This document shows, piece after piece, positions 51,876 to 63,211 of a stretch of DNA of 64,000 bases (the stretch's first letter is position 1; each line of letters begins with the position of its first letter). This DNA comes from Symsagittifera roscoffensis. Taxonomy: Eukaryota > Xenacoelomorpha > Acoela > Convolutidae. The notes under the pieces are model-generated. The model saw only the letters and a program-made list of their open reading frames with translations, had not been told where the DNA came from and made no database searches. The stretch spans positions 55,212,467-55,276,466 of the forward strand of contig NC_087068.1 of NCBI RefSeq assembly GCF_963678635.1, written 5' to 3'. The position numbers were made by a program, and so were the translations under genes.

Positions 51876-52150
51876 TGCGCAACTGAAAAACATCAGCCTG
51901 ACTTCACTCGATCCAAAAAAAATTATATCGCAATTTTGCGTGACCAAAAAAATCGGCGCGACAAAAAACACAAAGAGCGATTTTCCGCAAGCGAGAAAAA
52001 TGCAAAAAGTTTGCGCGACCCCAAAAAATAAAAGCCTCGGCATCACTCGAACAAAAAGTTTGGCGCGATTTTGCTCAATCAAAAAATTTCGGGGCAATTT
52101 TGAGCGGGTTAAAATGTTTGGCGGGGACGTTGCTCGACCTATAAAAAGAT
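51876..52150 (+). repeat. Degenerate GCGCGAC…AAAAA array
   Basis: Units such as CGGCGCGACAAAAAACAC, TTGCGCGACCCCAAAAAAT and TGGCGCGATTTTGCTCAA repeat about every 28-32 bases. Similar in style to the intron-4 arrays but not obviously the same unit. The long open frames here are by-products of the array. Confidence 0.6.
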
Positions 52151-52449
52151 ATGTCATATTTTTTCCATTTTCGTGGGGAAAAATGTGCAACATCACAAGC
52201 TGGGCTTGTTGAATGCGAACATGAAGAAGGGTGATTGTCTTAAATGGTAAGGAAGTGTTTGAAGATGAGAGGAATTGGTAATTTGTTTCACAATATTTCT
52301 ATCCGAGAAATCCGACAACTGAAACTGGTTGCTTATGTCGCGGCTATCCGGATATTCGCGTTTTCAATCGCAGTTTTTCGTCCTCGGTATGATTGTGTCA
52401 ACTAGGTCGTATAGGTCTCACGGTCACGAAATTGGTCTCTTCCAATTGT

Positions 52450-52985
52450 TCCAATTTTGTTCCGACTTTCAAAACGAAATTGTTGGAATATTTGTGCTCG
52501 GGGTGGATTTCTTTTCTTCAGACAAATTTCGACTTTTAAACTAGCCATTTTTGACAGAATTTTTTTTTATCATTCGAAAGGTATTGTTATCCTGAGCTTA
52601 AATTTGAAAAGATATTTCACCTGTGATCATTTTTCGTAAAATTACGAGGGTTTAAAGATTGCCATTTTGGCCAAATTGGGACAATTAAGGCGCGAGATTT
52701 TTCGTGATATTAAAGCGTAAGCGGAGTTTTAATCCGTCTTAGAAATTGTTCCAAATTGGTTGAAGTAAGCTTATGGGCCATAATTATTTGTTACTAGAAG
52801 CGAAATTTATTGCTTTGTACTTTATATGGCTTGTGATGTGAGGGATGATTTTTACAAAAATATCAAATAGTGAAAAAAAAATTTGTTTCATTTTACTACA
52901 TTTAATTTTTCAATGTTATTACTGCTTCAAAGACCTTAAAAGGTAGTCAGAACTTTCAGGGCTTCTCCTGTTTTCCTTATACGGG
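52450..52985 (+). repeat. Dispersed repeat family R1, copy 2
   Basis: Inverted relative to 821-1,355. It ends in the variant module GGTAGTCAGAACTTTCAGGG followed by ACGGGCAGTCTTGTTT at 52,942-52,995. Confidence 0.8.
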
Positions 52986-53315
52986 CAGTCTTGTTTCATT
53001 TATAAAAAATTAGGTTTTGGAGATCTGATGTTTTCAATTCTTAGTTTCTACGGTCATTAAACTCAAGGTGCTTTGTTTTCTCATTTGCAAATTCTATCAC
53101 AGAATTTAACTAAGCTAATCCAAGGCGTCCTTATTTTGTGTTTAAACTCCAGTCTGTAACGATTTTACCATTGAAACAACCTATATGAGAATTCACGGGA
53201 TCGCTCAATTTTTCTCGGTATCAACAACTTACTCAGATCTCTAAATAAAACAGCATCTATAGTCTATGGAAAACTTGGGTACTTTTTAACGTTGATATGA
53301 AAAACATTATTTTTT

Positions 53316-53579
53316 TGTTAAGATTCACAGTTAAAGCATCGAGCTGGGGTTAGAGACAGAGAGAGAATCTGAGGTTTGAACTGAGGATTGGAAAGGGGTA
53401 GTGATTGTTGAAGTATGAATTGAGAAAATGAATATAAATGATATGACAATTAATTAGTTAGAGATCACTATTTGACTTTGTCTGAGTTTAATCAGTTGTG
53501 ACTATTTTAATCAGTTTTGACCTCGAAACTGAATCGCTTCAATTAATTTGTCTGACCTTGAGATGGTCTGACCTCAACA
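53316..53579 (-). mobile_element. 3' LTR of the copia element
   Basis: Aligns to 57,245-57,546, sharing GAGAGAATCTGAGGTTTGAA, TGATTGTTGAAGTATGAATT, AATTAATTAGTTAGAGATCA and GGTCTGACCTCAACA (plus-strand reading). It lacks about 40 bases present in the 5' LTR (AGCATCACAAAAGTACC region). Confidence 0.85.
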
Positions 53580-53784
53580 CCACCGCTCAAACTGAATTAG
53601 CTTTGAATAGGCTTCAACAAGCTTTGAACAAACTGAATAGGCTTCAACTCATCAAGGTTCGGCGATGCTGTTTCATCTTAGCCTTGCTCAGGGCTATTTC
53701 AACAAGTCAGCTTCCATGAACTCAGTAGGGCATTATTGAAGTTCAACTGGCTCATCTTCTACTCGTTCTCGAACAAATTAGTAT

Positions 53785-55080
53785 TTTACATCGATATGCT
53801 TCATTCGCTTCTGCATCACAGAATTCTTGTACATCTTGATGCAGCTCTGGTTGTCTCCCTTGATGTTAGTTGCTCCGTCAATAACTACGCTTATCTCATC
53901 GAGAAGTGATCGTAGATAGAGAGACTCTTGAACCGCTGCTGCCTTTGCTTGGTGCTCAGCCTCACTGGTATATTGGTTGCTTCTCGATGATCCAGCTAAT
54001 TGCTGCCCCAGCCTTTTGCAAACGAAAGCTGCAGCCAGAAATTGATGTTCTATCATCCAAATCTCTAGCCAAGTCAGCATATGCGGATCCATAAAATTTT
54101 ACACCACCAGCGTCTTTAGTGTAGCACAGCTCCAGATTTTTGCTTCGCTTCAGGTAACGAAAAACGATCCGTGCAGCCACCCAGTGCACCTTTCCCGGAT
54201 TCTCCAGGGAACGAGAGAATCGCGTCACAGTAGCTGTGATATCAGGCCTTGTTTGCTTAGCTATGTACAATAATGAGTCCAGACCACAATGCCTCTGTGG
54301 TCCTCAGTCTATATGGATACTGTCTCTGCTGACCCCGCTTCAGGGCAGCCCTTCTTTGACAGTTGTGCGCTGATTTCCGCTGGTGAGCCCACTGGTTTGC
54401 ATTCAGCAAGGCCAAATTGGAATCATGACAATGCGCCTCTGTAATCCTTTTTGAATCGTTCGGAGAAACGGCTCCTCAGCTTGTCAACTTCGTCTTGACA
54501 TCTGCACCCAATGATGATGTCATCTACCGAAACCAGCACATAAATCATTGCATCGTTTGTTCCCCTCATCGTGAACAAACAGAAGTCTTTGCTGCTTCTA
54601 GTGAAACCTTCATCAAGTAGGAAAGTTCTCAGGGTTTGACACCAGTCTCTTCCTGCCTGCCGCAACCCATTGAGACTTCGTTGTAGCAAACACACACTGC
54701 TGCCACTACTGGTGAACCCCTCTGGCTGCTCCATGTACACTGTCTCTGCTAGAGGAAAGCTGAGGAAGGCTGACTTAACATCCATCTGATGAAGTACAGG
54801 ATCATCTTGTACCCCCAGAGCCAGCAGTATCTTCTTTTTTTTTTTTCGGGTTTACAGGTCGGAGCAAATGTCTGATTGAAGTCAAGTCCTTCCACTTGCA
54901 TGAAACTTTTTCACTACATATCGGCCTTTAAATCGCTCCACTTGTCCTGTCGCATTTCTCTTTACAGCAAGAACCCATCGTCCAGGAATTACTTTTCGAG
55001 ATTGTGATCTATCAACAAGTGTCCATGTTCCCATGGCTTCTAGAGATTTCTTCTGTAAAGCCATAGCTGCCAGTCACTGC
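53785..55080 (-). pseudogene. Reverse transcriptase and RNase H of the copia element
   Basis: Minus strand: MGTWTLVDRSQSRKVIPGRW and FKGRYVVKKF (54,890-55,035), MDVKSAFLSFPLAETVYMEQ with PEGF (54,715-54,785), LNGLRQAGRDWCQTLRTF (54,615-54,670), catalytic VSVDDIIIG (54,510-54,537), RPDITATVTRFSRSLENPGK (54,185-54,245), then RNase H YADLARDLDDRTSISGCSF, SEAEHQAKAAAVQESLYLR and MKHIDVKY (53,778-53,960). Typical copia spacing. Frames change near 54,420, 54,300 and 54,000. Confidence 0.9.
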
Positions 55081-55089
55081 TCCTTTTCA

Positions 55090-55465
55090 AGTCCAAACAC
55101 TGCTTCTGATTAGCCCCTTGGCTCTTGGAATCCAGCAACTGAAGCATGGGTATAGATTAGTCAGTATCGAATGGGTGAGTGGGTGAGCAACGCATGATCA
55201 GTAAAATGTGAATCTACTGCTTCCTCCTCGACCTAATTCTCCTCAGCAGCCCCCACTGAATCTGCAGTATCACCCCGGGTTGGCGCGATTCGTGCTTCGA
55301 TCGTTTTCGTTGTGCTTGGTTGCGAAATATCAATGCACCCCTCGATTGATAGCTCCAGGGTTTCTAATGGCTCACTGTCAACCATGAAGTCATCTGGAAT
55401 GATGTTCTCATTGATCGCCACGCTGCTTGCTCGCACCACTCGTCTTGTCTCTAGAACCATCAGCA
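55090..55465 (-). pseudogene. Integrase to RT spacer of the copia element
   Basis: Acidic, Ser/Thr-rich linker (55,233-55,460: VDSEPLETLELSIEGCIDIS), as usual between copia integrase and RT. The left edge of the duplicated unit (55,251) lies here. Confidence 0.6.
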
Positions 55466-55466
55466 G

Positions 55467-56110
55467 CTAGGCTATGCTATCCTCGTCGTAGCCGATAAAC
55501 TTGCTTTTCTTGCCCTTTGGATCCAGTTTTCTTCTGATTCCTCGATCGAGATAGTACGCCAGGCAACCGAACTTACGCAAAAACCTCACTGTTGATGATT
55601 TACCATAGTAAATCTCTGTCGGTGAAAGGCGCTTCTCCTTGCTGGATGTGAGACACAAATTGCGATTCCTCGCAGTTGTCGACATTGCTCGCACCCAGAA
55701 CATCTTCGGTAGGCCAGCAGACATTGAGTCATCTCGGTGATCACTCTGTTGTAGCGCTCTGCTACACTAATATATTGGGGAGTATTGTGCACAGTGAGCT
55801 CTTGCTTCACCTGGGAATCTTTACGAAATCCGCAGTAAGCATTTGACGAATACTCACCTCCATTGTCAGCTCGCTGGCACTTCGGTGCTCCGTGCTCAGC
55901 CACAAACTCCTGGAAATCACTAGAATATCACTCTTCTTTGCCAGGTACTTGACCACAGCCAGCCGACTGAAAACGTCGGTGAAATTCAAGGCATAGCGTG
56001 CACCATGTATAATCGGTATTTCAAATGGTTCCTGAATGTTATTGAAGACCCGTTGCCCCACTGACAGTACTCTGCTGGCAGTCTTCTAAGGCACTGCTAC
56101 TTCATGCATC
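55467..56110 (-). pseudogene. Integrase core of the copia element
   Basis: Minus strand: ARYALNFTDVFSRLAVVKYL with the first Asp (about 55,945-56,000), CQRADNGGEYSSNAYC with the second Asp (about 55,840-55,885), VAERYNRVITEMTQCLL with the catalytic Glu (about 55,715-55,765), then the copia-specific FLRKFGCLAYYL and KGKKSKFIGYDE (55,490-55,590). All three catalytic acids remain. Frames shift between the pieces. Confidence 0.9.
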
Positions 56111-56143
56111 TTAGAAGCTGTAAACACTTCGCAGAACTCTACA

Positions 56144-56560
56144 TCACCATTTGCCATGCTGGTTGAGGTGCCCCAGTCGTCGGTGCCACAACATTGCATC
56201 ACTGGTATTCCTCCTTGTTTTCGTCACTAGAGTCAACCGGTTCCTCTTGAACTTGCATTCAAGGAAGAAAAGCTTGCCACGTTGCTTCATAGGTAACTGT
56301 CCCCCATCTGATGCCAGTAGATGCAAACCATCTGCCGCAAAATTTAAGCTTGAGCGCATAGTCATTGTTGAGCTCACACTGATCAAGTTCACACTGTAGC
56401 TCGGCACAAACCACATTTTGTGAAAAGTGTAGCTCCTCACAGCATCATGGCAGTCCCTGATCTTCCTTTTCGCTGATCGTTTGCCCTAAATCCTCGACAG
56501 CGTGCCGTTGGTGTTCTCCACAGTTACAGCTCCCAAAGCTAAAATAGACAACCTTGTCGC
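56144..56560 (-). pseudogene. Protease and pre-integrase zinc region of the copia element
   Basis: Minus strand: the protease catalytic motif normally D-S/T-G is DTRCT within GLIVDTRCTDHVV (about 56,570-56,610), so the Gly is lost. LWHRRLGHLN (about 56,155-56,185) is the start of the His/Cys zinc domain that precedes integrase. Between them FVPSYSVNLISVSS is the usual copia protease end. Confidence 0.8.
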
Positions 56561-57162
56561 GCACCACATGATCAGTGCATCGCGTATCCACAATGAGGCC
56601 GTCTCCCTTCATTGAAGTTGAAGCAGAACAACTGAAGAACCTTGTCCTCCCCTGCTTGCAATCCCTTGCAAAATGGCAAGGTTGTCCACACTTGCAGCAC
56701 CCTTGCTTCTTTGCTCCTGGCCCACACACTTCGTTCGACCCACTACCTCGAGCACTGGATTGTCCACCGTCACTTTTGGATTCGCAGTCCCTCGCCAGAT
56801 GACCCTTCTGACCGCACATTTAGCAGCCACTACTTGACACTCTTTTCTTTTTCCTCACAGCTTGCATGGCTATGTGACCATGTCCAGTCCTCTCTCCACA
56901 CCGAGCCTTCCTCGAGTCATCGTAGTTCTTCAACCTCGTTCTCAGCTCTGGAAACAACTTGGCTGGTTGAAAACTCTCTTGCGTTACAAATACTCATAGC
57001 TCTCAGGCGGCCCATTGATTACCAAAGCATTGAATGGTGTGTTTGCGATTGCTTCTCAAACGAATGGCATTGAATGGTGTGCATCAGCGCCACAAACTTC
57101 GCCGACCAAGCAGGAAAATCTTCAGACTTTCCAAAGAAAGCAGCCGCTTTCAAGTCCATCAT
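56445..57162 (-). pseudogene. gag of the copia element with two CCHC knuckles
   Basis: ATG at 57,160-57,162 (MMDLKAAAFFGKSEDFPAWS). Knuckle 1 (MCGQKGHLARDC, 56,775-56,819) has a TAA inside its C-x2-C spacing; knuckle 2 (CCKCGQPCHFARDC) is complete. The gag is short. The same TAA is present in the duplicate at 59,735, so it predates the duplication. Confidence 0.8.
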
Positions 57163-57230
57163 TGCTTAAGGATGCTAGCTAAAAGCTAAGAACTCTGACA
57201 GAACAACAATACAAGAAAAAAATTAGAAAT

Positions 57231-57244
57231 CTGGGCCAATAACC
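57231..57244 (-). other. Primer-binding site of the copia element (internal tRNA-iMet type)
   Basis: Minus strand GGTTATTGGCCCAG adjoins the LTR end. It differs at one base from GGTTATGGGCCCAG, the complement of the anticodon-side internal part of initiator tRNA-Met that primes Drosophila copia (half-tRNA priming). Confidence 0.75.
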
Positions 57245-57546
57245 TGTTAAAATTCAGAGTTAGAGCAACTACGATTAAGCGCTGGGGTTATAGACTGAGA
57301 GAGAGTCTGATGTTTGAACTGAGGATTGCGAAATAGTATTGATTGTTGAAGAATGAATTGAGAAAAGGAATATAAATGACATGACAATCTAAGCATCACA
57401 AAAGTACCAATTAACTAATTACTCACTAATTAATTAGTTTGAGATCATTAGTTTACCTTGTCTGAGTTCAATCAAAACCTCAAAAGACCTCAAAACTGAA
57501 TTGCTTCATTTATTCTGTCCGACATTGAAAAGGTCTGACCTCAACA
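57245..57546 (-). mobile_element. 5' LTR of the copia element
   Basis: Minus strand begins TGTTGAGGTCAGACC and ends TTTTAACA. Partner of 53,316-53,579; an exact-looking duplicate is at 60,160-60,461. Confidence 0.9.
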
Positions 57547-58165
57547 GTTTTTTCGCAATATTTGTTTCTATTTGCCTTCTCTAGGAGCATGAAGCCTTAC
57601 ACTTTTAGATACCACAAAACAGTCTCCACATTAAACTAAAAATTCCACAAAATAGTTTCCAGGCAAAAATAAAAATGTCTACTTTGATTATCAGGGCTTG
57701 AAATTTTCGTTTGACATCTAACTCGGCGCTTTCATGATTTTACAAATATTCCTAAAAACATTCGGAAAAAAATAGGAAAGCTTCACGTTTTGTAAAATTT
57801 ATTTTGTAAAGCTTCATTTTACATTTACTAGCTATGTTAGGTACCAAATGATACATTTTGCGTGTGTTAAATATTAATTAGAGCAAAATCGCTCCTTAGT
57901 TCAATTCTGAAAGTCTCAACTTGCCGCTTACAATTTAGTAGAACGAAACAAGCCCGCTTTTAGTATCCTAACTTAAAATGTGGTAGTCAAAAAAGTGGTC
58001 ATAATTTTAAACCATTATAATTTTGCAAGAGAAATTCACACTGGGACGTTTTTTTTAGGTTGAAGACAACGATATCTTGCACATGATGAGGAAATTTTAT
58101 CATAAAAGCTCAGTTAATAAGTCAAAAAGTGAATGACATTCGAAGCATATCTATTTGCAGTATCA
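57547..58165. other. Flank of the copia element and duplication junction
   Basis: Non-coding. At 58,158-58,165 the filler CAGTATCA links the end of copy 1 (…ATATCTATTTG) to the start of copy 2 (CCCCACTGAATCTGCAG). The filler with its neighbours repeats the nearby TGCAGTATCACCCC. Confidence 0.7.
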
Positions 58166-58381
58166 CCCCACTGAATCTGCAGTATCACCCCGGGTTGGCG
58201 CGATTCGTGCTTCGATCGTTTTCGTTGTGCTTGGTTGCGAAATATCAATGCACCCCTCGATTGATAGCTCCAGGGTTTCTAATGGCTCACTGTCAACCAT
58301 GAAGTCATCTGGAATGATGTTCTCATTGATCGCCACGCTGCTTGCTCGCACCACTCGTCTTGTCTCTAGAACCATCAGCAG

Positions 58382-60077
58382 CTAGGCTATGCTATCCTCG
58401 TCGTAGCCGATAAACTTGCTTTTCTTGCCCTTTGGATCCAGTTTTCTTCTGATTCCTCGATCGAGATAGTACGCCAGGCAACCGAACTTACGCAAAAACC
58501 TCACTGTTGATGATTTACCATAGTAAATCTCTGTCGGTGAAAGGCGCTTCTCCTTGCTGGATGTGAGACACAAATTGCGATTCCTCACAGTTGTCGACAT
58601 TGCTCGCACCCAGAACATCTTCGGTAGGCCAGCAGACATTGAGTCATCTCGGTGATCACTCTGTTGTAGCGCTCTGCTACACTAATATATTGGGGAGTAT
58701 TGTGCACAGTGAGCTCTTGCTTCACCTGGGAATCTTTACGAAATCCGCAGTAAGCATTTGACGAATACTCACCTCCATTGTCAGCTCGCTGGCACTTCGG
58801 TGCTCCGTGCTCAGCCACAAACTCCTGGAAATCACTAGAATATCACTCTTCTTTGCCAGGTACTTGACCACAGCCAGCCGACTGAAAACGTCGGTGAAAT
58901 TCAAGGCATAGCGTGCACCATGTATAATCGGTATTTCAAATGGTTCCTGAATGTTATTGAAGACCCGTTGCCCCACTGACAGTACTCTGCTGGCAGTCTT
59001 CTAAGGCACTGCTACTTCATGCATCTTAGAAGCTGTAAACACTTCGCAGAACTCTACATCACCATTTGCCATGCTGGTTGAGGTGCCCCAGTCGTCGGTG
59101 CCACAACATTGCATCACTGGTATTCCTCCTTGTTTTCGTCACTAGAGTCAACCGGTTCCTCTTGAACTTGCATTCAAGGAAGAAAAGCTTGCCACGATGC
59201 TTCATAGGTAACTGTCCCCCATCTGATGCCAGTAGATGCAAACCATCTGCCGCAAAATTTAAGCTTGAGCGCATAGTCATTGTTGAGCTCACACTGATCA
59301 AGTTCACACTGTAGCTCGGCACAAACCACATTTTGTGAAAAGTGTAGCTCCTCACAGCATCATGGCAGTCCCTGATCTTCCTTTTCGCTGATCGTTTGCC
59401 CTAAATCCTCGACAGCGTGCCGTTGGTGTTCTCCACAGTTACAGCTCCCAAAGCTAAAATAGACAACCTTGTCGCGCACCACATGATCAGTGCATCGCGT
59501 ATCCACAATGAGGCCGTCTCCCTTCATTGAAGTTGAAGCAGAACAACTGAAGAACCTTGTCCTCCCCTGCTTGCAATCCCTTGCAAAATGGCAAGGTTGT
59601 CCACACTTGCAGCACCCTTGCTTCTTTGCTCCTGGCCCACACACTTCGTTCGACCCACTACCTCGAGCACTGGATTGTCCACCGTCACTTTTGGATTCGC
59701 AGTCCCTCGCCAGATGACCCTTCTGACCGCACATTTAGCAGCCACTACTTGACACTCTTTTCTTTTTCCTCACAGCTTGCATGGCTATGTGACCATGTCC
59801 AGTCCTCTCTCCACACCGAGCCTTCCTCGAGTCATCGTAGTTCTTCAACCTCGTTCTCAGCTCTGGAAACAACTTGGCTGGTTGAAAACTCTCTTGCGTT
59901 ACAAATACTCATAGCTCTCAGGCGGCCCATTGATTACCAAAGCATTGAATGGTGTGTTTGCGATTGCTTCTCAAACGAATGGCATTGAATGGTGTGCATC
60001 AGCGCCACAAACTTCGCCGACCAAGCAGGAAAATCTTCAGACTTTCCAAAGAAAGCAGCCGCTTTCAAGTCCATCAT
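58382..60077 (-). pseudogene. Duplicated copia gag, protease and integrase
   Basis: Second copy of 55,467-57,162: gag 59,360-60,077, pre-integrase LWHRRLGHLN about 59,070-59,100, integrase core 58,382-58,976. It carries the same lesions as the first copy. Confidence 0.9.
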
Positions 60078-60159
60078 TGCTTAAGGATGCTAGCTAAAAG
60101 CTAAGAACTCTGACAGAACAACAATACAAGAAAAAAATTAGAAATCTGGGCCAATAACC

Positions 60160-60461
60160 TGTTAAAATTCAGAGTTAGAGCAACTACGATTAAGCGCTGG
60201 GGTTATAGACTGAGAGAGAGTCTGATGTTTGAACTGAGGATTGCGAAATAGTATTGATTGTTGAAGAATGAATTGAGAAAAGGAATATAAATGACATGAC
60301 AATCTAAGCATCACAAAAGTACCAATTAACTAATTACTCACTAATTAATTAGTTTGAGATCATTAGTTTACCTTGTCTGAGTTCAATCAAAACCTCAAAA
60401 GACCTCAAAACTGAATTGCTTCATTTATTCTGTCCGACATTGAAAAGGTCTGACCTCAACA
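60160..60461 (-). mobile_element. Duplicated 5' LTR of the copia element
   Basis: Copy of 57,245-57,546 with the same ends and primer site. Confidence 0.9.
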
Positions 60462-61072
60462 GTTTTTTCGCAATATTTGTTTCTATTTGCCTTCTCTAGG
60501 AGCATGAAGCCTTACACTTTTAGATACCACAAAACAGTCTCCACATTAAACTAAAAATTCCACAAAATAGTTTCCAGGCAAAAATAAAAATGTCTACTTT
60601 GATTATCAGGGCTTGAAATTTTCGTTTGACATCTAACTCGGCGCTTTCATGATTTTACAAATATTCCTAAAAACATTCGGAAAAAAATAGGAAAGCTTCA
60701 CGTTTTGTAAAATTTATTTTGTAAAGCTTCATTTTACATTTACTAGCTATGTTAGGTACCAAATGATACATTTTGCGTGTGTTAAATATTAATTAGAGCA
60801 AAATCGCTCCTTAGTTCAATTCTGAAAGTCTCAACTTGCCGCTTACAATTTAGTAGAACGAAACAAGCCCGCTTTTAGTATCCTAACTTAAAATGTGGTA
60901 GTCAAAAAAGTGGTCATAATTTTAAACCATTATAATTTTGCAAGAGAAATTCACACTGGGACGTTTTTTTTAGGTTGAAGACAACGATATCTTGCACATG
61001 ATGAGGAAATTTTATCATAAAAGCTCAGTTAATAAGTCAAAAAGTGAATGACATTCGAAGCATATCTATTTG

Positions 61073-62670
61073 GTACTTTTTTCGAAGTCCAAATGACTAA
61101 GCTGTTCTGGTAGAATTTTTTCTGAACGTCCCAATTAAGTTCACAATTAGCTGAATAAAACGTTCATTTAATCGTTATCTCAAATGTTTTTGTTTTGAAG
61201 ATGTAGAAGACAACTGTATTCAAATTTGTGCCCCACCTAAAAAGATGGATTGTAAATGTATCATAAAAAACCATTATATATATATATATATATAGCTCAC
61301 TTCTCGTGCTAAAAACATATGAAAAAGTTGGCTCAGCCCCACCCCAACCCACTTTCAACAATAAACCCCCTCATTTTTCTACCGCCCTCATCCATTCCAC
61401 GATCAACCACTCCAACCCCTTTTCCACTTGGTGATGAACACAGAAGGAAGGGTAATGGTATTACCATAGGGGAAGGGGGTAGACCGAATGGTGTAAAGGT
61501 TAAAAAGGAACTCACATTACCAGGCCAAACTCTGCACTGGTTCGGCTCACAATTTGGTAGGTCTCAGAGATCCCGAGAGGAGTCTTTAAACATGTTAAAA
61601 TTTTGTCAGAACACTCACAGAAACTGAAAGAACAAGGAGAGAGTACTTGTTGCGGAATCCGTCTTCAATTCACAAAATACACCATTTGACTTCTTTATGC
61701 AGATTTAAAATTTTCATGAATGGAAAAACCTAGAAAAACGAAATCTATTGCGAAATATAACTAAGTATGAAACAGTACGTAGCAACCGAGCTGAGCAGCA
61801 AATCAAGCAGTTTTAACAAGAAATTGTAAGTTTATCATCAACGCAAAAAAAATCCATTCTAAATGATTATAAACTATAATCAATTAGTTTGTACTTTCGA
61901 AGAAGTTTCATAAAAATTATTTAGACCAAAAACAAATTTTGGTAGCTAAAGAGGTAATCGTTTAAATAATTGCAACTGTTTTAAGACTTATATTCAGAGG
62001 ATTCGGAATTACTTAACAGTTAACCCCTAATTCAAGAAAGCAAAGCAAATTTTTCAGAAAAACAAATCCGCGATTTTTCGACCCATCTGAATGAAGCAAA
62101 AAACGAATCATAACTAGAACGCTCTAGTGCTAACTTACTGCTAATATCTATAGGTCTGACAACTTTTTGTAGGTACCGTAGTGGGGTCAAATAATTGTTA
62201 AATAGATCTACAGTTTTTGTGAAAACAGCTTTGGAAAAAGCACATCAGAAATTTTTCTCGGAATTCATAGAGCTATTAAAGTAATTTGAGTTACAGTTGA
62301 ATTGTTCAAAAATATGTCAAAGTTTTTTCCGTTTCCTTGAGTTCATTGACACTTTCCAATTGTTTGTTGGTCGTTGTCTATGCCTTTTTCACTTCAAATT
62401 TTTTTGCCATACAGAAGACAAATTACGCTCACGTTCAACAAAAATGGTAAGCGGCAGTTTAAAAAATATACAAAACTTTTAGTTTCAAAGTGGGTGTTAG
62501 TTTTGTAGTATCAAGGAACAAAGTGACAACCTTTAGTTAGGTTATTTTTTCTTAGACTTTTTTGAAGTTATATGGAAGTTACAAATTGTATATACGTAAA
62601 ATTATTTTTTTACTGTTTGATTTTTTTAAGATTGCTTCTGGAAATTTGTCGCGCTAGTCTGAAGAAGACA
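61073..62670. other. Non-coding, with a TA microsatellite
   Basis: (TA)n at 61,273-61,294. An R2-like fragment is at about 61,626-61,685 (GAAAGAACAAGGAGAGAGTA, CTTGTTGCGGAATCC, TTCACAAAATACACC). The 102-codon frame at 61,319-61,627 is Pro-rich and unrecognised; I do not call it a gene. Confidence 0.4.
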
Positions 62671-62716
62671 GCACTGCACGTAGTCAGGGGAAAGCCCTGA
62701 CTTTTCGGACTCTCGA
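62671..62716 (-). repeat. Diverged terminal module of the R1/R2 type
   Basis: Minus strand AGTCCGAAAAGTCAGGGCTT then CCCCTGACTACGTGCAGTGC resembles CAGTCGGAACATTCAGGGCT then CCCTGATACGAGCAGT, keeping the GTCAGGG/CCCTGAC hairpin. Confidence 0.5.
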
Positions 62717-62801
62717 CAAACTGGTCTCGAATAGTATTTGGGCGATGGAACTTCGACAGAGTTTGAATTTTAGGCTGATAAAATTGCCTAAAATTGCTCT
62801 A

Positions 62802-63211
62802 TGAGTTAGGACCGAGTTGGTTAACTCATAGAGTAATTTCGGATAGGGTACACCGTCTGCTCGTCACGCTATCTTATTTTCGGCCGGATAGATTCGTGCA
62901 ACTTCTTAGTCTAATACCGATCCTAATCTTACTCTTATACTATCTAGTCTCAGGTTGTTTAACTAGTCTCTGCTAGGCTCAATAGATCTAGGGTATACTG
63001 GTTTATTGCGGCTGCTGAAGTGCTCGGGAGAGTCCAACTAATTTCTAAGTTAAATTCAAATCTCTCTGGTGCTGAAATTACAAGTAACTTCAGCACTTAC
63101 AAATAAGTGGGTTGTTAGTTAGATGGATCATGATTGGTTAATATTAAATACTTTACATTGGTAAAATATCTAAATTATCCAATCATAAAATGTAGTTTAG
63201 ATCAGGTTCCA
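62802..63211 (-). mobile_element. LTR of the third retrotransposon family (copy 2)
   Basis: Reverse complement of the family at 10,686-11,062, with TGGAACC and AACTCA ends and the AGTGCTGAAATTAC hairpin (plus strand about 63,070-63,100). CTATGAGTTA / TTAACTCATAG flank its plus-strand start. No internal region or target duplication is visible; a solo LTR is likely. Confidence 0.65.

Larger units (their letters stand above)
53316..57546 (-). mobile_element. Ty1/copia LTR retrotransposon, complete outline, decayed
   Basis: LTRs 53,316-53,579 (3') and 57,245-57,546 (5') with TGTT…AACA ends bound, on the minus strand, gag with zinc knuckles, protease, integrase, reverse transcriptase and RNase H, which is the copia order (integrase before RT). 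A half-tRNA-iMet type primer site adjoins the 5' LTR. Stops and frame changes occur in most domains. Part of it is tandemly duplicated to the right. Confidence 0.9.
58166..61072 (-). repeat. Tandem duplicate of 55,251-58,157 (period 2,915)
   Basis: All frames repeat at an offset of 2,915. Differences seen are single bases, for example Gln to His in MKQRGKL/MKHRGKL (59,196) and Ala to Val in STTARN/STTVRN (58,585). The unit contains copia integrase, protease, gag, primer site (60,146-60,159), 5' LTR (60,160-60,461) and about 610 bases of host flank, but no RT. Confidence 0.95.

Noticed and set aside
51847-52212. 121-codon and 109-codon open frames on both strands
   Set aside because: Both are readings of the GCGCGAC repeat array.
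56642-57073. 143-codon plus-strand frame, repeated at 59,557
   Set aside because: Antisense shadow of copia gag, whose zinc knuckles and start fix the coding strand.
61319-61627. 102-codon Pro-rich frame
   Set aside because: No domain, no splice context, next to a TA microsatellite and R2-like debris.
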